Shown here piece after piece: positions 17,099 to 26,376 of a stretch of DNA of 38,612 nucleotides. The DNA is from an uncultured Alistipes sp. GTDB lineage: Bacteria; Bacteroidota; Bacteroidia; Bacteroidales; Rikenellaceae. The notes below the pieces were generated by a model that did no database searches, was not told the DNA's origin, and saw nothing but the letters and a program-made list of their open reading frames with translations. Position 1 is the first letter of the stretch. Each line of letters starts with the position of its first letter. The DNA is taken from positions 1-38,612 of the forward strand of contig CANPHE010000023.1 of the NCBI GenBank assembly GCA_947573795.1, in the 5' to 3' direction. A program made the translations under genes and the position numbers.

Positions 17099-18574
17099 AT
17101 GCAACCCAAACATTTTATCGCCTTCGACCTGGGGGCTACCAGCGGACGCACCATTCTCGGCTCACTTCGGGATGGAGCACTCGTCCTCAAAGAATTGACC
17201 CGCTTTCCGAATGCCATCCTGCCGCTGGGCGGCCACTATTACTGGAATATCTTCGCGCTCTACGAACACCTCTGCAACGGGCTGCGCGCTGCTGCTCGCG
17301 AAGGGGGCGAGATCACCTCGGTCGGTATCGATACGTGGGGCGTCGATTTCGCCTTCGTCGGCAGGGACGGTTCGCTGCTGGGCCTTCCCTATGCCTACCG
17401 CGACCCGCATACCGACGGCGTCCCCGAAGAGTATTTCTCCAAAGTGCTGCCTCGGGAGGAGGTCTACGGCGACACGGGCATCCAGATCATGAATTTCAAC
17501 TCGCTCTACCAGCTCTACGCCATGCGGCGCGACCGTTCGTCGCAGCTGGCCGCGGCCGAACGATTGCTCTTCATGCCCGACGCCCTGTCGTATCTGCTCA
17601 CCGGAAAGATGGTTACCGAATACACCATCGCCTCGACCTCGCAGCTGCTGAATCCTCGCACGAAGCGTTTCGAAACGCGTCTGTTGGAAAAAATGGGCCT
17701 TTCGCCCGAACTTTTTCCTCCGATCGTGATGCCGGGGCATCGGATCGGCACGCTCCGTCCCGAACTGGCCGCCGCCTGCGGTCTTCCGCAACTTCCTGTG
17801 GTCGCTGTGGCGGGCCATGACACCGCTTCGGCCGTGGCCGCCGTACCGGCTGCCAACGAACGTTTCGCCTACCTCTCGTCGGGCACGTGGTCGCTCATGG
17901 GCATCGAAGTCCGCGAACCTTTTATCAACGAGCAGACCGAGCGCTACAACTTCACCAACGAAGGCGGCGTGGAAGGTACGACCCGTTTGTTGAAAAACAT
18001 CACGGGCATGTGGATTCTGGAACAGTGTCTCAAAAAATGGAAGGACGAGGGCCGCGATTATACCTATCCCGAGATCGTGGAGATGGCCACCGGAGCTGTG
18101 CCGTTCCGGACGATGATCGATCCCGACGACGCTTCGTTCGCTGCTCCGGGCGATATGCCCGCGGCCATCCGCGCCTACTGCGAACGCACGGGACAGCCCG
18201 CGCCCAATGACGACAGTGCCATGATCCGCACCGTCTTCGAAAGCCTCGCGCTCAAATACCGCTTCGTCCTCGACCGTTTTCGCTCGCTGGCGCCGTTCGA
18301 GATCGAACGCCTCCACGTCATCGGCGGCGGCTCGAAGAATGCCCTGCTGAACCGGTTCACGGCCGATTCGCTCGGGATTCCCGTGACGGCAGGTCCCTCG
18401 GAAGCTACTGCCGTGGGCAATATCATGCTCCAGGCCCGCGCCGCCGGATGCGTTGGCACGTTGCAGGAGATGCGCTCGTTGATTGCCCGCTGCATCCCCG
18501 TCGAGGAGTTCACCCCGGGCGATACCGCCGCATGGGACGCTGCTTACACCCGTTTCAAAACAATCGTAAAATAA
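17099..18574 (+). CDS. rhaB: Rhamnulokinase
   Basis: 491 residues of the FGGY carbohydrate kinase family. It phosphorylates L-rhamnulose to rhamnulose-1-phosphate. The N-terminal phosphate loop is FDLGATSGRTILG, the substrate region GIDTWGVDFAFVG lies near residue 80, the C-terminal domain has VAGHDTASAVAAVP and YLSSGTWSLMG near residue 260, and the adenine-binding region is HVIGGGSKNALLNRF near residue 410. Neighbouring rhamnose isomerase, transporter and aldolase decide rhamnulose over fuculose or xylulose. First gene of the operon; 19 nt before rhaA. Confidence 0.95.
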   Translation: MQPKHFIAFDLGATSGRTILGSLRDGALVLKELTRFPNAILPLGGHYYWNIFALYEHLCNGLRAAAREGGEITSVGIDTWGVDFAFVGRDGSLLGLPYAYRDPHTDGVPEEYFSKVLPREEVYGDTGIQIMNFNSLYQLYAMRRDRSSQLAAAERLLFMPDALSYLLTGKMVTEYTIASTSQLLNPRTKRFETRLLEKMGLSPELFPPIVMPGHRIGTLRPELAAACGLPQLPVVAVAGHDTASAVAAVPAANERFAYLSSGTWSLMGIEVREPFINEQTERYNFTNEGGVEGTTRLLKNITGMWILEQCLKKWKDEGRDYTYPEIVEMATGAVPFRTMIDPDDASFAAPGDMPAAIRAYCERTGQPAPNDDSAMIRTVFESLALKYRFVLDRFRSLAPFEIERLHVIGGGSKNALLNRFTADSLGIPVTAGPSEATAVGNIMLQARAAGCVGTLQEMRSLIARCIPVEEFTPGDTAAWDAAYTRFKTIVK

Positions 18575-18593
18575 CTTAAAACACACAGAAAAA

Positions 18594-19847
18594 ATGAAAA
18601 CCGAACAGATTCTGCGGGCCTACGAGGTCGCAAAAGCACGTTATGCCGATCTGGGCATCGACACCGAAGCAGCGCTTGCCGCTTTACAGAAAGTATCCCT
18701 CTCGCTCCATTGCTGGCAGGCGGACGATGTGACGGGCTTCGAAAACCGGGGCGGCGACCTTACGGGTGGCATCCAGGCTACGGGCAACTATCCCGGTAAG
18801 GCCCGCAACATCGAGGAACTGCGTGCCGACATCCTCAAAGCCAAGTCGTTCATTCCCGGCGAGCACCGCCTGAACCTCCACGAAATCTACGGCGAGTTCG
18901 GTGGCGGGTTCATCGACCGCGACCAGGTGGAGCCCAAGCATTTCCAGGGCTGGATCGACTGGGCGAAGACGAACGGCATGAAACTCGACTTCAATTCCAC
19001 GTCGTTCTCGCATCCCAAAAGCGGCAACCTCACGCTCTCGAACCCCGATTCCGAAATCCGCAGTTTCTGGATCGAACACACCAAGCGCTGCCGCGCCATC
19101 GCCGAGGAGATGGGCAAGGCGCAGGGCGATCCCTGCATCCTGAACGTCTGGGTACATGACGGCTCGAAGGATATCACGGTCAACCGCATGAAGTACCGCG
19201 AACTGCTTAAAGAGTCGCTCGACGAAATCTTCGCCAAGAAATACGACCACATGAAGGACTGCATCGAGTCGAAGGTCTTCGGCATCGGGTTGGAGAGCTA
19301 TACCGTGGGCTCGAACGACTTTTACATCGGCTACGGTGCCTCGCGCGGCAAGATCGTGACCCTCGATACGGGCCACTTCCACCCCACGGAGAGTGTCGCC
19401 GACAAGCTCTCGTCGCTGCTGTTGTTCACGCCCGAGGTAATGTTGCACATTTCGCGTCCCGTACGCTGGGACTCGGACCACGTGACGATCATGAACGACG
19501 AAACGATGGATCTGATGAAGGAGATCGTGCGCTGCGACGCCCTCGATCGCGTGCACATCGGTCTGGATTATTTCGATGCCTCGATCAACCGCATCGGTGC
19601 CTATGTCATCGGTTCGCGCGCTACGCAGAAGTGCATGATGCAGGCTTTGCTGGAACCGCTGGCGAAACTGCGCGAATACGAAGCCAACGGACAGGGCTTC
19701 GAGCGTCTGGCGCTGCTCGAAGAGTCGAAATCGATGCCCTGGAACGCCGTATGGGACATGTTCTGCCTGCGCAACGACGTTCCCGTCGGTGAGGATTTCA
19801 TCGCCGAGGTTCAGAAATACGAACGTGAAGTCACCTCAAAACGTTAA
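18594..19847 (+). CDS. rhaA: L-rhamnose isomerase
   Basis: 417 residues, the full family length. It interconverts L-rhamnose and L-rhamnulose with a divalent metal. Clear family blocks are LSLHCWQADDVTGFE at the N-terminus, IHEIYGEFGG-like LHEIYGEFGGGFIDRD, NVWVHDGSKDITVNRM, TLDTGHFHPTES with metal-ligand residues, and HISRPVRWDSDHV followed by LDYFDASINRIGAYVIG. Second gene of the rhamnose operon, 34 nt before the transporter gene. Confidence 0.97.
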   Translation: MKTEQILRAYEVAKARYADLGIDTEAALAALQKVSLSLHCWQADDVTGFENRGGDLTGGIQATGNYPGKARNIEELRADILKAKSFIPGEHRLNLHEIYGEFGGGFIDRDQVEPKHFQGWIDWAKTNGMKLDFNSTSFSHPKSGNLTLSNPDSEIRSFWIEHTKRCRAIAEEMGKAQGDPCILNVWVHDGSKDITVNRMKYRELLKESLDEIFAKKYDHMKDCIESKVFGIGLESYTVGSNDFYIGYGASRGKIVTLDTGHFHPTESVADKLSSLLLFTPEVMLHISRPVRWDSDHVTIMNDETMDLMKEIVRCDALDRVHIGLDYFDASINRIGAYVIGSRATQKCMMQALLEPLAKLREYEANGQGFERLALLEESKSMPWNAVWDMFCLRNDVPVGEDFIAEVQKYEREVTSKR

Positions 19848-19881
19848 AGCCATGTATCGTACCGCATTTTAAGTTCGAATT

Positions 19882-20910
19882 ATGGAGATTTTCATCGGAT
19901 TGCTTATTATCGCTGTCGGCAGCTTCGGACAATCGAGCTCCTATGTTCCGATCAAAAAGGTCCGGGAGTGGAGCTGGGAAAGTTTCTGGCTCGTACAGGG
20001 AATTTTCGCCTGGCTGGTCTTCCCGCTGCTGGGGGCTTTGATCGCCGTGCCCGAGGATGGCTCGCTCTTCACCTTGCTGGGGGAGGGCGGTGCCTTCAAA
20101 GCCGTCATATACGGGGCTTTGTGGGGCGTTGGTGGTCTTACGTTCGGACTCTCGATGCGCTACCTCGGGGTGGCGCTCGGACAGTCGGTATCGCTGGGTA
20201 CCTGCTCGGCCTTCGGAACGCTCCTCCCGGCACTGTTCGCCGGTACGGACCTTCTGCACGGGCAGGGACTCGTGCTGCTGTCGGGCGTTTGCGTAACCCT
20301 CGCCGGCATCGCCGTGATCGGCTACGCCGGGTCGCTGCGCGCCGCCGGTATGACCGAGGAGGAGCAGAGCGCCGCGATCAAGGACTTCGCGCTGACCAAA
20401 GGCCTCGCCGTAGCGCTGCTGGCCGGCGTGATGAGCGCCTGCTTCGCACTGGGCCTCGACGCGGGGGCCCCGATCAAGACTGCGGCTGCGTCGCAGGGGG
20501 TAGATCCGCTCTACGCGGGGCTGCCGGTCATCCTGCTCGTCACTTTGGGCGGCTTCCTGACCAATGCCGCCTACTGTGTGTGGCAGAATGTCCGTAACCG
20601 CACCGCCGGAGAGTATTTCGGCGTGCGGCGTTCCGTGTTGGTCAATAATCTGCTGTTCTGTGCCCTGGCCGGCATGCTGTGGTACTCGCAGTTCTTCGGT
20701 TTGGAGATGGGTCGGAGCTTCCTCGACGGGGCGCCCGTCATCCTGGCCTTTTCGTGGAGTATTCTGATGGCGCTCAACGTCATATTCTCGAACGTCTGGG
20801 GCATCTTGCTCAAAGAGTGGAAAGGCTGCGACGGCCGCACCCTCGCGACGCTCGTTGCCGGTCTCGCGATCCTGCTCTTTTCGATCTTTTTGCCTTCGTT
20901 ATTCCAATAA
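19882..20910 (+). CDS. rhaT: L-rhamnose/proton symporter
   Basis: 342 residues with about ten hydrophobic segments. The start MEIFIGLLIIAVGSFGQSSS and the following YVPIKKVREWSWESFW resemble the RhaT family of the drug/metabolite transporter superfamily. It would import L-rhamnose with protons across the inner membrane. Located between isomerase and aldolase genes with short spacers (34 and 11 nt), so part of the same transcript. Confidence 0.92.
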   Translation: MEIFIGLLIIAVGSFGQSSSYVPIKKVREWSWESFWLVQGIFAWLVFPLLGALIAVPEDGSLFTLLGEGGAFKAVIYGALWGVGGLTFGLSMRYLGVALGQSVSLGTCSAFGTLLPALFAGTDLLHGQGLVLLSGVCVTLAGIAVIGYAGSLRAAGMTEEEQSAAIKDFALTKGLAVALLAGVMSACFALGLDAGAPIKTAAASQGVDPLYAGLPVILLVTLGGFLTNAAYCVWQNVRNRTAGEYFGVRRSVLVNNLLFCALAGMLWYSQFFGLEMGRSFLDGAPVILAFSWSILMALNVIFSNVWGILLKEWKGCDGRTLATLVAGLAILLFSIFLPSLFQ

Positions 20911-20921
20911 AAACAACCGCT

Positions 20922-21725
20922 ATGAAATCAATACTCGAAAATCGTCCTGAGCTGGCTTGCCGGGTGGCCGAAGTCGCCGAAGTCGCCGGTTATCTCTGGC
21001 AGAAAGGTTGGGCCGAACGCAACGGCGGCAACATCACGGTCAACGTCACGGCCTATGCCGACGAGGCTGTCCGTGCGATGGCCCCGATCAGCGATCCGGT
21101 CCCGTTCGGCATGACGCTGCCTCATCTTAAAGGGTGCTATTTCTTCTGCAAGGGTACCAATCGCCGTATGCGCGATCTGGCACGACGGCCGATGGAGAAC
21201 GGTTCGGTGATCCGCATCCTCGACGACTGCGCTTCGTACGAGATCGTCGCCGACAACCCTGTGAAGCCCACCTCCGAGCTGGCTTCTCACCTGGCGATGC
21301 ACGACCGGATGATCGCTTCGGGCAACGGCTACACCGCCGCTATCCATACCCACCCGATCGACCTCGTAGCCATGACGCATAATCCGGCATGGCTCGCCAA
21401 GGACGTACTGACGAATCTGTTGTGGTCGATGATCCCCGAAACGCGGGCTTTCTGTCCCAAGGGTCTCGGTATCGTACCTTACGAAATGCCGAGCTCCACG
21501 AGACTTGCCGAAGCCACCGTCGAACAACTTCGGGACTACGACGTGGTGATGTGGGAAAAACACGGCGTCTGCGCCGTGGGTCCCGACGTCATGGAGGCAT
21601 TCGACCAGATCGACGTGCTTTCGAAATCGGCGCAGATTTATCTGACGGCCAGGTCGATGGGCTTCGAACCGACAGGCACTTCGCAGGAGCAGATGGCCGA
21701 ACTCAAGCGCGCCTTCAACCTCTGA
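20922..21725 (+). CDS. rhaD: Rhamnulose-1-phosphate aldolase
   Basis: 267 residues from the ATG at 20922, 11 nt after the rhaT stop; a longer frame is open upstream but overlaps rhaT and is not used. Class II zinc aldolase of the RhaD/FucA type: Glu119 in KPTSEL, His142 and His144 in AIHTHP, and His214 in MWEKHG fit the catalytic Glu and zinc ligands. It splits rhamnulose-1-phosphate to DHAP and L-lactaldehyde. No lactaldehyde reductase gene is present in this window. Last gene of the operon. Confidence 0.95.
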   Translation: MKSILENRPELACRVAEVAEVAGYLWQKGWAERNGGNITVNVTAYADEAVRAMAPISDPVPFGMTLPHLKGCYFFCKGTNRRMRDLARRPMENGSVIRILDDCASYEIVADNPVKPTSELASHLAMHDRMIASGNGYTAAIHTHPIDLVAMTHNPAWLAKDVLTNLLWSMIPETRAFCPKGLGIVPYEMPSSTRLAEATVEQLRDYDVVMWEKHGVCAVGPDVMEAFDQIDVLSKSAQIYLTARSMGFEPTGTSQEQMAELKRAFNL

Positions 21726-21758
21726 ATAAACGATCGCGGTTAGGGAACCGTATACAAT

Positions 21759-21787
21759 TTTAGGCAACTATATACAACTTTACACCG
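21759..21787 (+). repeat. Composite intergenic repeat after rhaD (copy A)
   Basis: This stretch carries TTTAGGCAAC and then TATATACAACTTTACACCG. Its first half matches 17000-17015 at 15 of 16 bases, an inner 13 nt (CTATATACAACTT) match 16645-16657 exactly, and its second half from GCAAC to ACACCG matches 28468-28489 apart from a 3-nt and a 1-nt length difference. It thus links the ends of the rhamnose and efflux blocks. Confidence 0.5.
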
Positions 21788-21919
21788 GCCCGGGTTTTCG
21801 ACCGTCATTTCATACCGGCTGGTCGGAGCGAAACGGCGATCGAAAAAACGAGGCGGTGTAATTCTATGTATGATTGTTTTTTTACCGTTGTAGGATTATG
21901 AGTCAGTACCGTTAACGGT

Positions 21920-23257
21920 TCAATCGACTAAACCGCATGCCTTACGGAGCGACAGCCAACGTAGATAGCGGTCGATGCGGGCTGCAACGCGGGTTTGCTG
22001 CGCCTGCTGCCACATGGCCTGCGCTTCGAGGTGATCCGAAAGCGGCTCCAGACCGACTTCGTAACGGGCTTCGCTGGCGCGCAGGTTCTCGTCGGCCGCT
22101 GCGACCGTCGCTTCGGCGAGCCGGAGTTCCAACGTCGCCTCGTCGAGGTCGTTCGCAGCCTGTGCCTGTTCGAGCGCCAGCAGTCCGTCGGTATCTTCCT
22201 GCTCGGCAACGGCTTGGGCATACGACGCTTTGGCTGCCCGTACCTTATTGGTCCTTTGGCTGAAATGGAAGATCGGCACGGATATCTGTATGCCGACCAG
22301 AAACATTCGGTCGTCGAATAGTTTCTTTCCGTTTACATCCGCTCCGTTCAGATAGCCGTATTGTCCGGCAAGTCCGATCTGCGGCAGCCGTTCTGCCTGT
22401 GCCATCTTCACTCGATCGCGTGCCAGCCGTGTTTTCTGTTCGAGCATCCGGTGTTCGGGGCGTTCGGAAATATCGTCCGAATCGGGGCGGTTATCGATTT
22501 CCGGCAGTTGCGGATCGATCCGAATCGAATCGGTCAGCGGACGTCCGATGCACCGGCACAGATTCATGGTCGCCAGCCGCATGCCATTCTCCGCCCGACG
22601 CAAGGCGAGTTCGCTATCATTGAGTTTGACACGTACCGTAAGGACATCGTTTTGCGGTGCCATGCCCTGTTCCCGGGCTTGTTCTACCGAACGCATCAGT
22701 TCCGTCAGCAGCGAATGGTATGCTTCTGCCACCTGCCGCAGTTCACCGGCGCGGACTGCGGCAGCATAAGCCTGTGCCGTCTCCACGACGACCTCGGATT
22801 CCGTCAGCCGTTTGTTTTGGAAAGCCAGCTCTTGCCCCGCCTTCGCCATCCGATAGCCGGCCGTGATTTTACCACCCGTAAACAGCGGTTGCTCGACCTT
22901 GATACCGGCCCCATATACCCAGCCTATTTTATAGCCGATATCCAATCCGGGGAAATATGCACCTGCACCTGTCGGTACGCCGTCGGCTCCGACGACGGGC
23001 AGCATACCGCCTTCGATGCCGAGACCGCCGTCGGCATCGGAATAAAGACCCGTAGCGGTCGCAGAGAATGACGGGTAAAAATTGGCCCGGGCACTCCGCA
23101 TATCATAACGTGCCGCTTGCAGACCGTGTTCCGCCGCCACTACTTTCTTATTGTGCTTTTTCGCCAGTCCGATGCACTCGTCGAGCGTCAATGCCGTTTG
23201 TGCCGTCCCGATGAACGGCGTGAACAGCAACAGACCGATATAAACGGATCGTTTCAT
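21920..23257 (-). CDS. TolC family outer membrane efflux protein
   Basis: 445 residues. An N-terminal signal peptide (ending near FIGTAQ) is followed by TLDECIGLAKKHNKKV, the usual start of outer membrane efflux proteins, and by two long alpha-helical, coiled-coil-rich repeats with small beta segments (ANFYPSFSATATGLYS; RLPQIGLAGQYGYLNG). Such proteins form the trimeric outer membrane channel of tripartite pumps. It is the third gene of the adaptor-pump-channel operon; its ATG overlaps the pump's stop by 4 nt. No lipobox is seen, unlike the OprM-type lipoproteins. Confidence 0.93.
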   Translation of the reverse strand: MKRSVYIGLLLFTPFIGTAQTALTLDECIGLAKKHNKKVVAAEHGLQAARYDMRSARANFYPSFSATATGLYSDADGGLGIEGGMLPVVGADGVPTGAGAYFPGLDIGYKIGWVYGAGIKVEQPLFTGGKITAGYRMAKAGQELAFQNKRLTESEVVVETAQAYAAAVRAGELRQVAEAYHSLLTELMRSVEQAREQGMAPQNDVLTVRVKLNDSELALRRAENGMRLATMNLCRCIGRPLTDSIRIDPQLPEIDNRPDSDDISERPEHRMLEQKTRLARDRVKMAQAERLPQIGLAGQYGYLNGADVNGKKLFDDRMFLVGIQISVPIFHFSQRTNKVRAAKASYAQAVAEQEDTDGLLALEQAQAANDLDEATLELRLAEATVAAADENLRASEARYEVGLEPLSDHLEAQAMWQQAQQTRVAARIDRYLRWLSLRKACGLVD

Positions 23258-26200
23258 TTTACTTCGATTCTGAAAAACAACGCATAAAGTATCGGCAGGA
23301 ACAGGAGCGTGGCAACGGTCGAAAAGAGCAGTCCGCCCATGATCGTCGCTGCCATCGACCCGAACATCGCATCGCCGAGCAGCGGAATCATGCCGAGAAT
23401 GGTCGTAAGCGAAGCCATCATTACGGGGCGCAGACGGCTCTGGGCACTGACGATCAATCCGTCGACAAGAGTGGTCTCATCCTTGCAGCGTTCGCCGATC
23501 TCGTCCAGCAGTACGATGCAGTTCTTAATCAACATACCCATCAGTCCCAGTGCACCTACGATGGCGCAAAAGTCGAATGTCTTGCCCGTCAGCAGCATCG
23601 CTCCGACTACGCCGACTGCCAGCAGCGGAATGCAGCACAGGACGATCGTCGGTTTGCGGTAGTCGCCGAACAGGAGAATCAGTACGGCGATGATGAGCAC
23701 CACGGCCAGCGGCACCTGTTTGAAAAGCCAGTACATCGTCTGGTCGCTGGCTCCCTTTTCACCGTCCCAGCGGATCGAATAACCGGCAGGCAACGGAATA
23801 GCTTCGATTCGTGCGGCGAGAATCCGTCGTGCCGCTTCGGTCTCGATTCCCGGGACGGGCGAACACATCACGTTCCGCATACGCTGACCGTTGTAACGCA
23901 GCACGACCGGGTCTTCCCAGCGCACCTCGACACCTTGTCCGACCACCCCGAGCGGCACGGTTTGCGTCAGCGTCCGGAGGAGGTCGCTTTTGTCGAGTGT
24001 ACCGCTCCGAAGGTTCAGTGCCAGCTCGTCGTCCAACAGTGCATTCACATTCGGCAACATCGAAAAAACGGGGATGTTCTCGGGATTGTCGATGCGTCCG
24101 CCGTCTGCTGCCGTACATTTGAGATAGATCGTGTTGCGGTGCGTCCCTTCATAGAAAGTTCCGACGGGAATGCCGCCTTCGGCCGTCAGCAGCGACATCG
24201 CAATATCCTGTCTGCTCAAATTGGCGCGACGGGCTGCCGTCTGGTTGTAATCCGCTACCAAAACAGGGACGGAGGGTTCCCACCCAGTCGTGATTTGTGC
24301 GACTTCGGGCGTATGTGCCATAATCATCCGTGCGGAATCCGCCAATCGGTGCAACACCGCCGGATCGGGCCCCGAGAACTGCACCTCGATGGGGTATTTC
24401 TTGAACATGATGTTGTAGCGCTTCACCTTGACATAGGCATCGGGGTAACGTGCCGAAAGGTCGTCTTGAATGGCGTCCATGTTTTCGGTCAGCGCCTCGG
24501 GCGATTCGAAATCGACAATCAGCTCGCCGTAGGAGAGCGACGGCGTGGCGATGCTGCGCACCAGGTTGTAGCGGGCCGGCGTTCCGCCGACCGATGCAGT
24601 CACGTCCCGAACCTCGGGGCGCGTTTTCAGATAGGTTTCAATCTCCCGCAGGTCGGCAGCGACACGGGTGGAGTTCGTTCCCTCGGGCAGTTTGTATTCG
24701 ATGTAGAGTTGGTCGTAAACCATATCGGGGAAGAATCCCTGCCGTACATACCGGAATCCCCACACGCTCAGCCCGAGCAGGGCGAGAACCGTCGCCAGAG
24801 CGGCGATGCGGTGCCGCAGTCCGAAACGGAGCAGATCGCCGAAACGACGGTACAGCGCACTGCCGTACAGTTCGCCGCCTCCGTCAGCCTGTTGTGGTTG
24901 TTTCAACAGCCGGTCGGCCATCAGCGGGACATGTACGAGGGCCAGAATCCAACTCAGCAGCAGGCTCGCCGCCAGTACGATGAACAGATCGCGCACATAG
25001 ACGCCCGCCGTGTCGGGCGACAGGAATACGGGCAGAAACGCGAGAATGGCGATGACCGTGGCACCCAACAGCGGCAGGGCGGTCTTGCGCCCGATGGCGC
25101 ACATCGCCTCACGACGCGGCTTGCCCTGCTTCAGATCGACTAGTATGCCGTCCACCACGACGATGGCGTTATCTACCAGCATGCCCATGGCGAGGATAAA
25201 GGCCGCCAGCGAAACCCGCTGCATCGTGCCGCCTGTCATGCCCAGCAGCAGAAACGTACCTATGACGATCGTAAGCAGGCTGAATCCGATGATTACGCCG
25301 CTGCGGAATCCCATCGTAACCATCAGAATGAGGATGACGATCAGGACGGATTCGACGAGATTGATGAAAAACGTGGATAATGCGTCCGTTACCCGTTCGG
25401 GTTGGTAGAAGACCTTGTGGCAGGCGATACCCGCCGGAAACCGGGTCTCATGCAATTCGGCGAGCTTCCGTTCGACCGCTTTGCCGACCTTTACGATATC
25501 GGTTCCCGACGCGGCGGCTACGGCGATGCCGATGGCTCGTTCGCCGTTGCGGGTCATCGAATTGCGTACGGGTTCCGCATAGCCGCTCTCCACGGTCGCT
25601 ATGTCGCCCAGCCGCAACTGGTCGTCTTCGTGACCTTGAATAATCATGTCGCGAATCTGTTCGACCGTATGCGACTTGTCGGCCACCGTAACGCGGACCC
25701 GTTTGTCTCCATTGTCATAGTATCCGGCGTAGAACGTACCATGCTGTCCGTTCAGGGTGGCGAGCACCTCCGCCGGCGAAATGCCGAGGGCTGCGAGCTT
25801 GTCGGCGCGCAGCGAAATGTCGATGCTCTCCTCGCGCTTGCCGTAGAGTTCTACGCGTGCCACGCCGTCGAGATCGGTCAGTTCGCGTTGCACCAGCGAT
25901 GCGTAGTCGGAGAGTTCCCGCTCGCCGAACCCGTCGTCCGTCAGGGCGTAGAACATGCCGTAAACGAGTCCGAAATCGTCCTGCACCCTGACGGTCGTAC
26001 CGTCGGGCAGCGACATGCCGACATCGGAGACCTTGTGCCGCAGCATATCCCAGCATTGCTCGATCCGTTCGTCGGGCGTCGTGCTTTTCAGTTCGACCTG
26101 AATGATGCAAAGATCGTTCTGCGACCAGCTTTGCGTGTTGCTCACATCCCCGAGGGTGCGAATCGCCTTTTCCAGGGGATCGGTTACTTCCAGTTCCATC

Positions 26201-26376
26201 TCGTGTGCCGAAGCGCCCGGACGCACCCCGACGACCATCGCGAGTTTTACCTTGATCTCGGGGTCTTCGAGTTTCCCCATGTCATAGGCCGATCTCAGAC
26301 CACCGACGATCAGTACGGCCAACAGAAAATAGACGAGCTTTCGGTGCGAGAAAGCCCATTTGCCGAAATCGATCAT
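23254..26376 (-). CDS. RND efflux pump, inner membrane transporter subunit
   Basis: 1040 residues from the ATG at 26376 (MIDFGKWAFSHRKLVYF); upstream codons open in this frame overlap the adaptor gene and have no pump character. It has the two-fold RND layout: TM1, a periplasmic domain, TM2-6 with GMLVDNAIVVVDGI, then TM7, a second periplasmic domain and TM8-12 with GMLIKNCIVLLDEI holding the conserved lysine. In TM4 the family's Asp-Asp pair is Asp-Asn here, leaving one acid for proton relay, a pattern also seen in other pumps. The substrate (drug, bile acid, metabolite) cannot be told from sequence. The start overlaps the adaptor stop by 4 nt. Confidence 0.95.
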   Translation of the reverse strand: MIDFGKWAFSHRKLVYFLLAVLIVGGLRSAYDMGKLEDPEIKVKLAMVVGVRPGASAHEMELEVTDPLEKAIRTLGDVSNTQSWSQNDLCIIQVELKSTTPDERIEQCWDMLRHKVSDVGMSLPDGTTVRVQDDFGLVYGMFYALTDDGFGERELSDYASLVQRELTDLDGVARVELYGKREESIDISLRADKLAALGISPAEVLATLNGQHGTFYAGYYDNGDKRVRVTVADKSHTVEQIRDMIIQGHEDDQLRLGDIATVESGYAEPVRNSMTRNGERAIGIAVAAASGTDIVKVGKAVERKLAELHETRFPAGIACHKVFYQPERVTDALSTFFINLVESVLIVILILMVTMGFRSGVIIGFSLLTIVIGTFLLLGMTGGTMQRVSLAAFILAMGMLVDNAIVVVDGILVDLKQGKPRREAMCAIGRKTALPLLGATVIAILAFLPVFLSPDTAGVYVRDLFIVLAASLLLSWILALVHVPLMADRLLKQPQQADGGGELYGSALYRRFGDLLRFGLRHRIAALATVLALLGLSVWGFRYVRQGFFPDMVYDQLYIEYKLPEGTNSTRVAADLREIETYLKTRPEVRDVTASVGGTPARYNLVRSIATPSLSYGELIVDFESPEALTENMDAIQDDLSARYPDAYVKVKRYNIMFKKYPIEVQFSGPDPAVLHRLADSARMIMAHTPEVAQITTGWEPSVPVLVADYNQTAARRANLSRQDIAMSLLTAEGGIPVGTFYEGTHRNTIYLKCTAADGGRIDNPENIPVFSMLPNVNALLDDELALNLRSGTLDKSDLLRTLTQTVPLGVVGQGVEVRWEDPVVLRYNGQRMRNVMCSPVPGIETEAARRILAARIEAIPLPAGYSIRWDGEKGASDQTMYWLFKQVPLAVVLIIAVLILLFGDYRKPTIVLCCIPLLAVGVVGAMLLTGKTFDFCAIVGALGLMGMLIKNCIVLLDEIGERCKDETTLVDGLIVSAQSRLRPVMMASLTTILGMIPLLGDAMFGSMAATIMGGLLFSTVATLLFLPILYALFFRIEVK

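Noticed and set aside
17099..21725. Fucose rather than rhamnose operon
   Set aside because: The isomerase has clear rhamnose isomerase blocks and the transporter is RhaT-like, which settles the kinase and aldolase as RhaB and RhaD.
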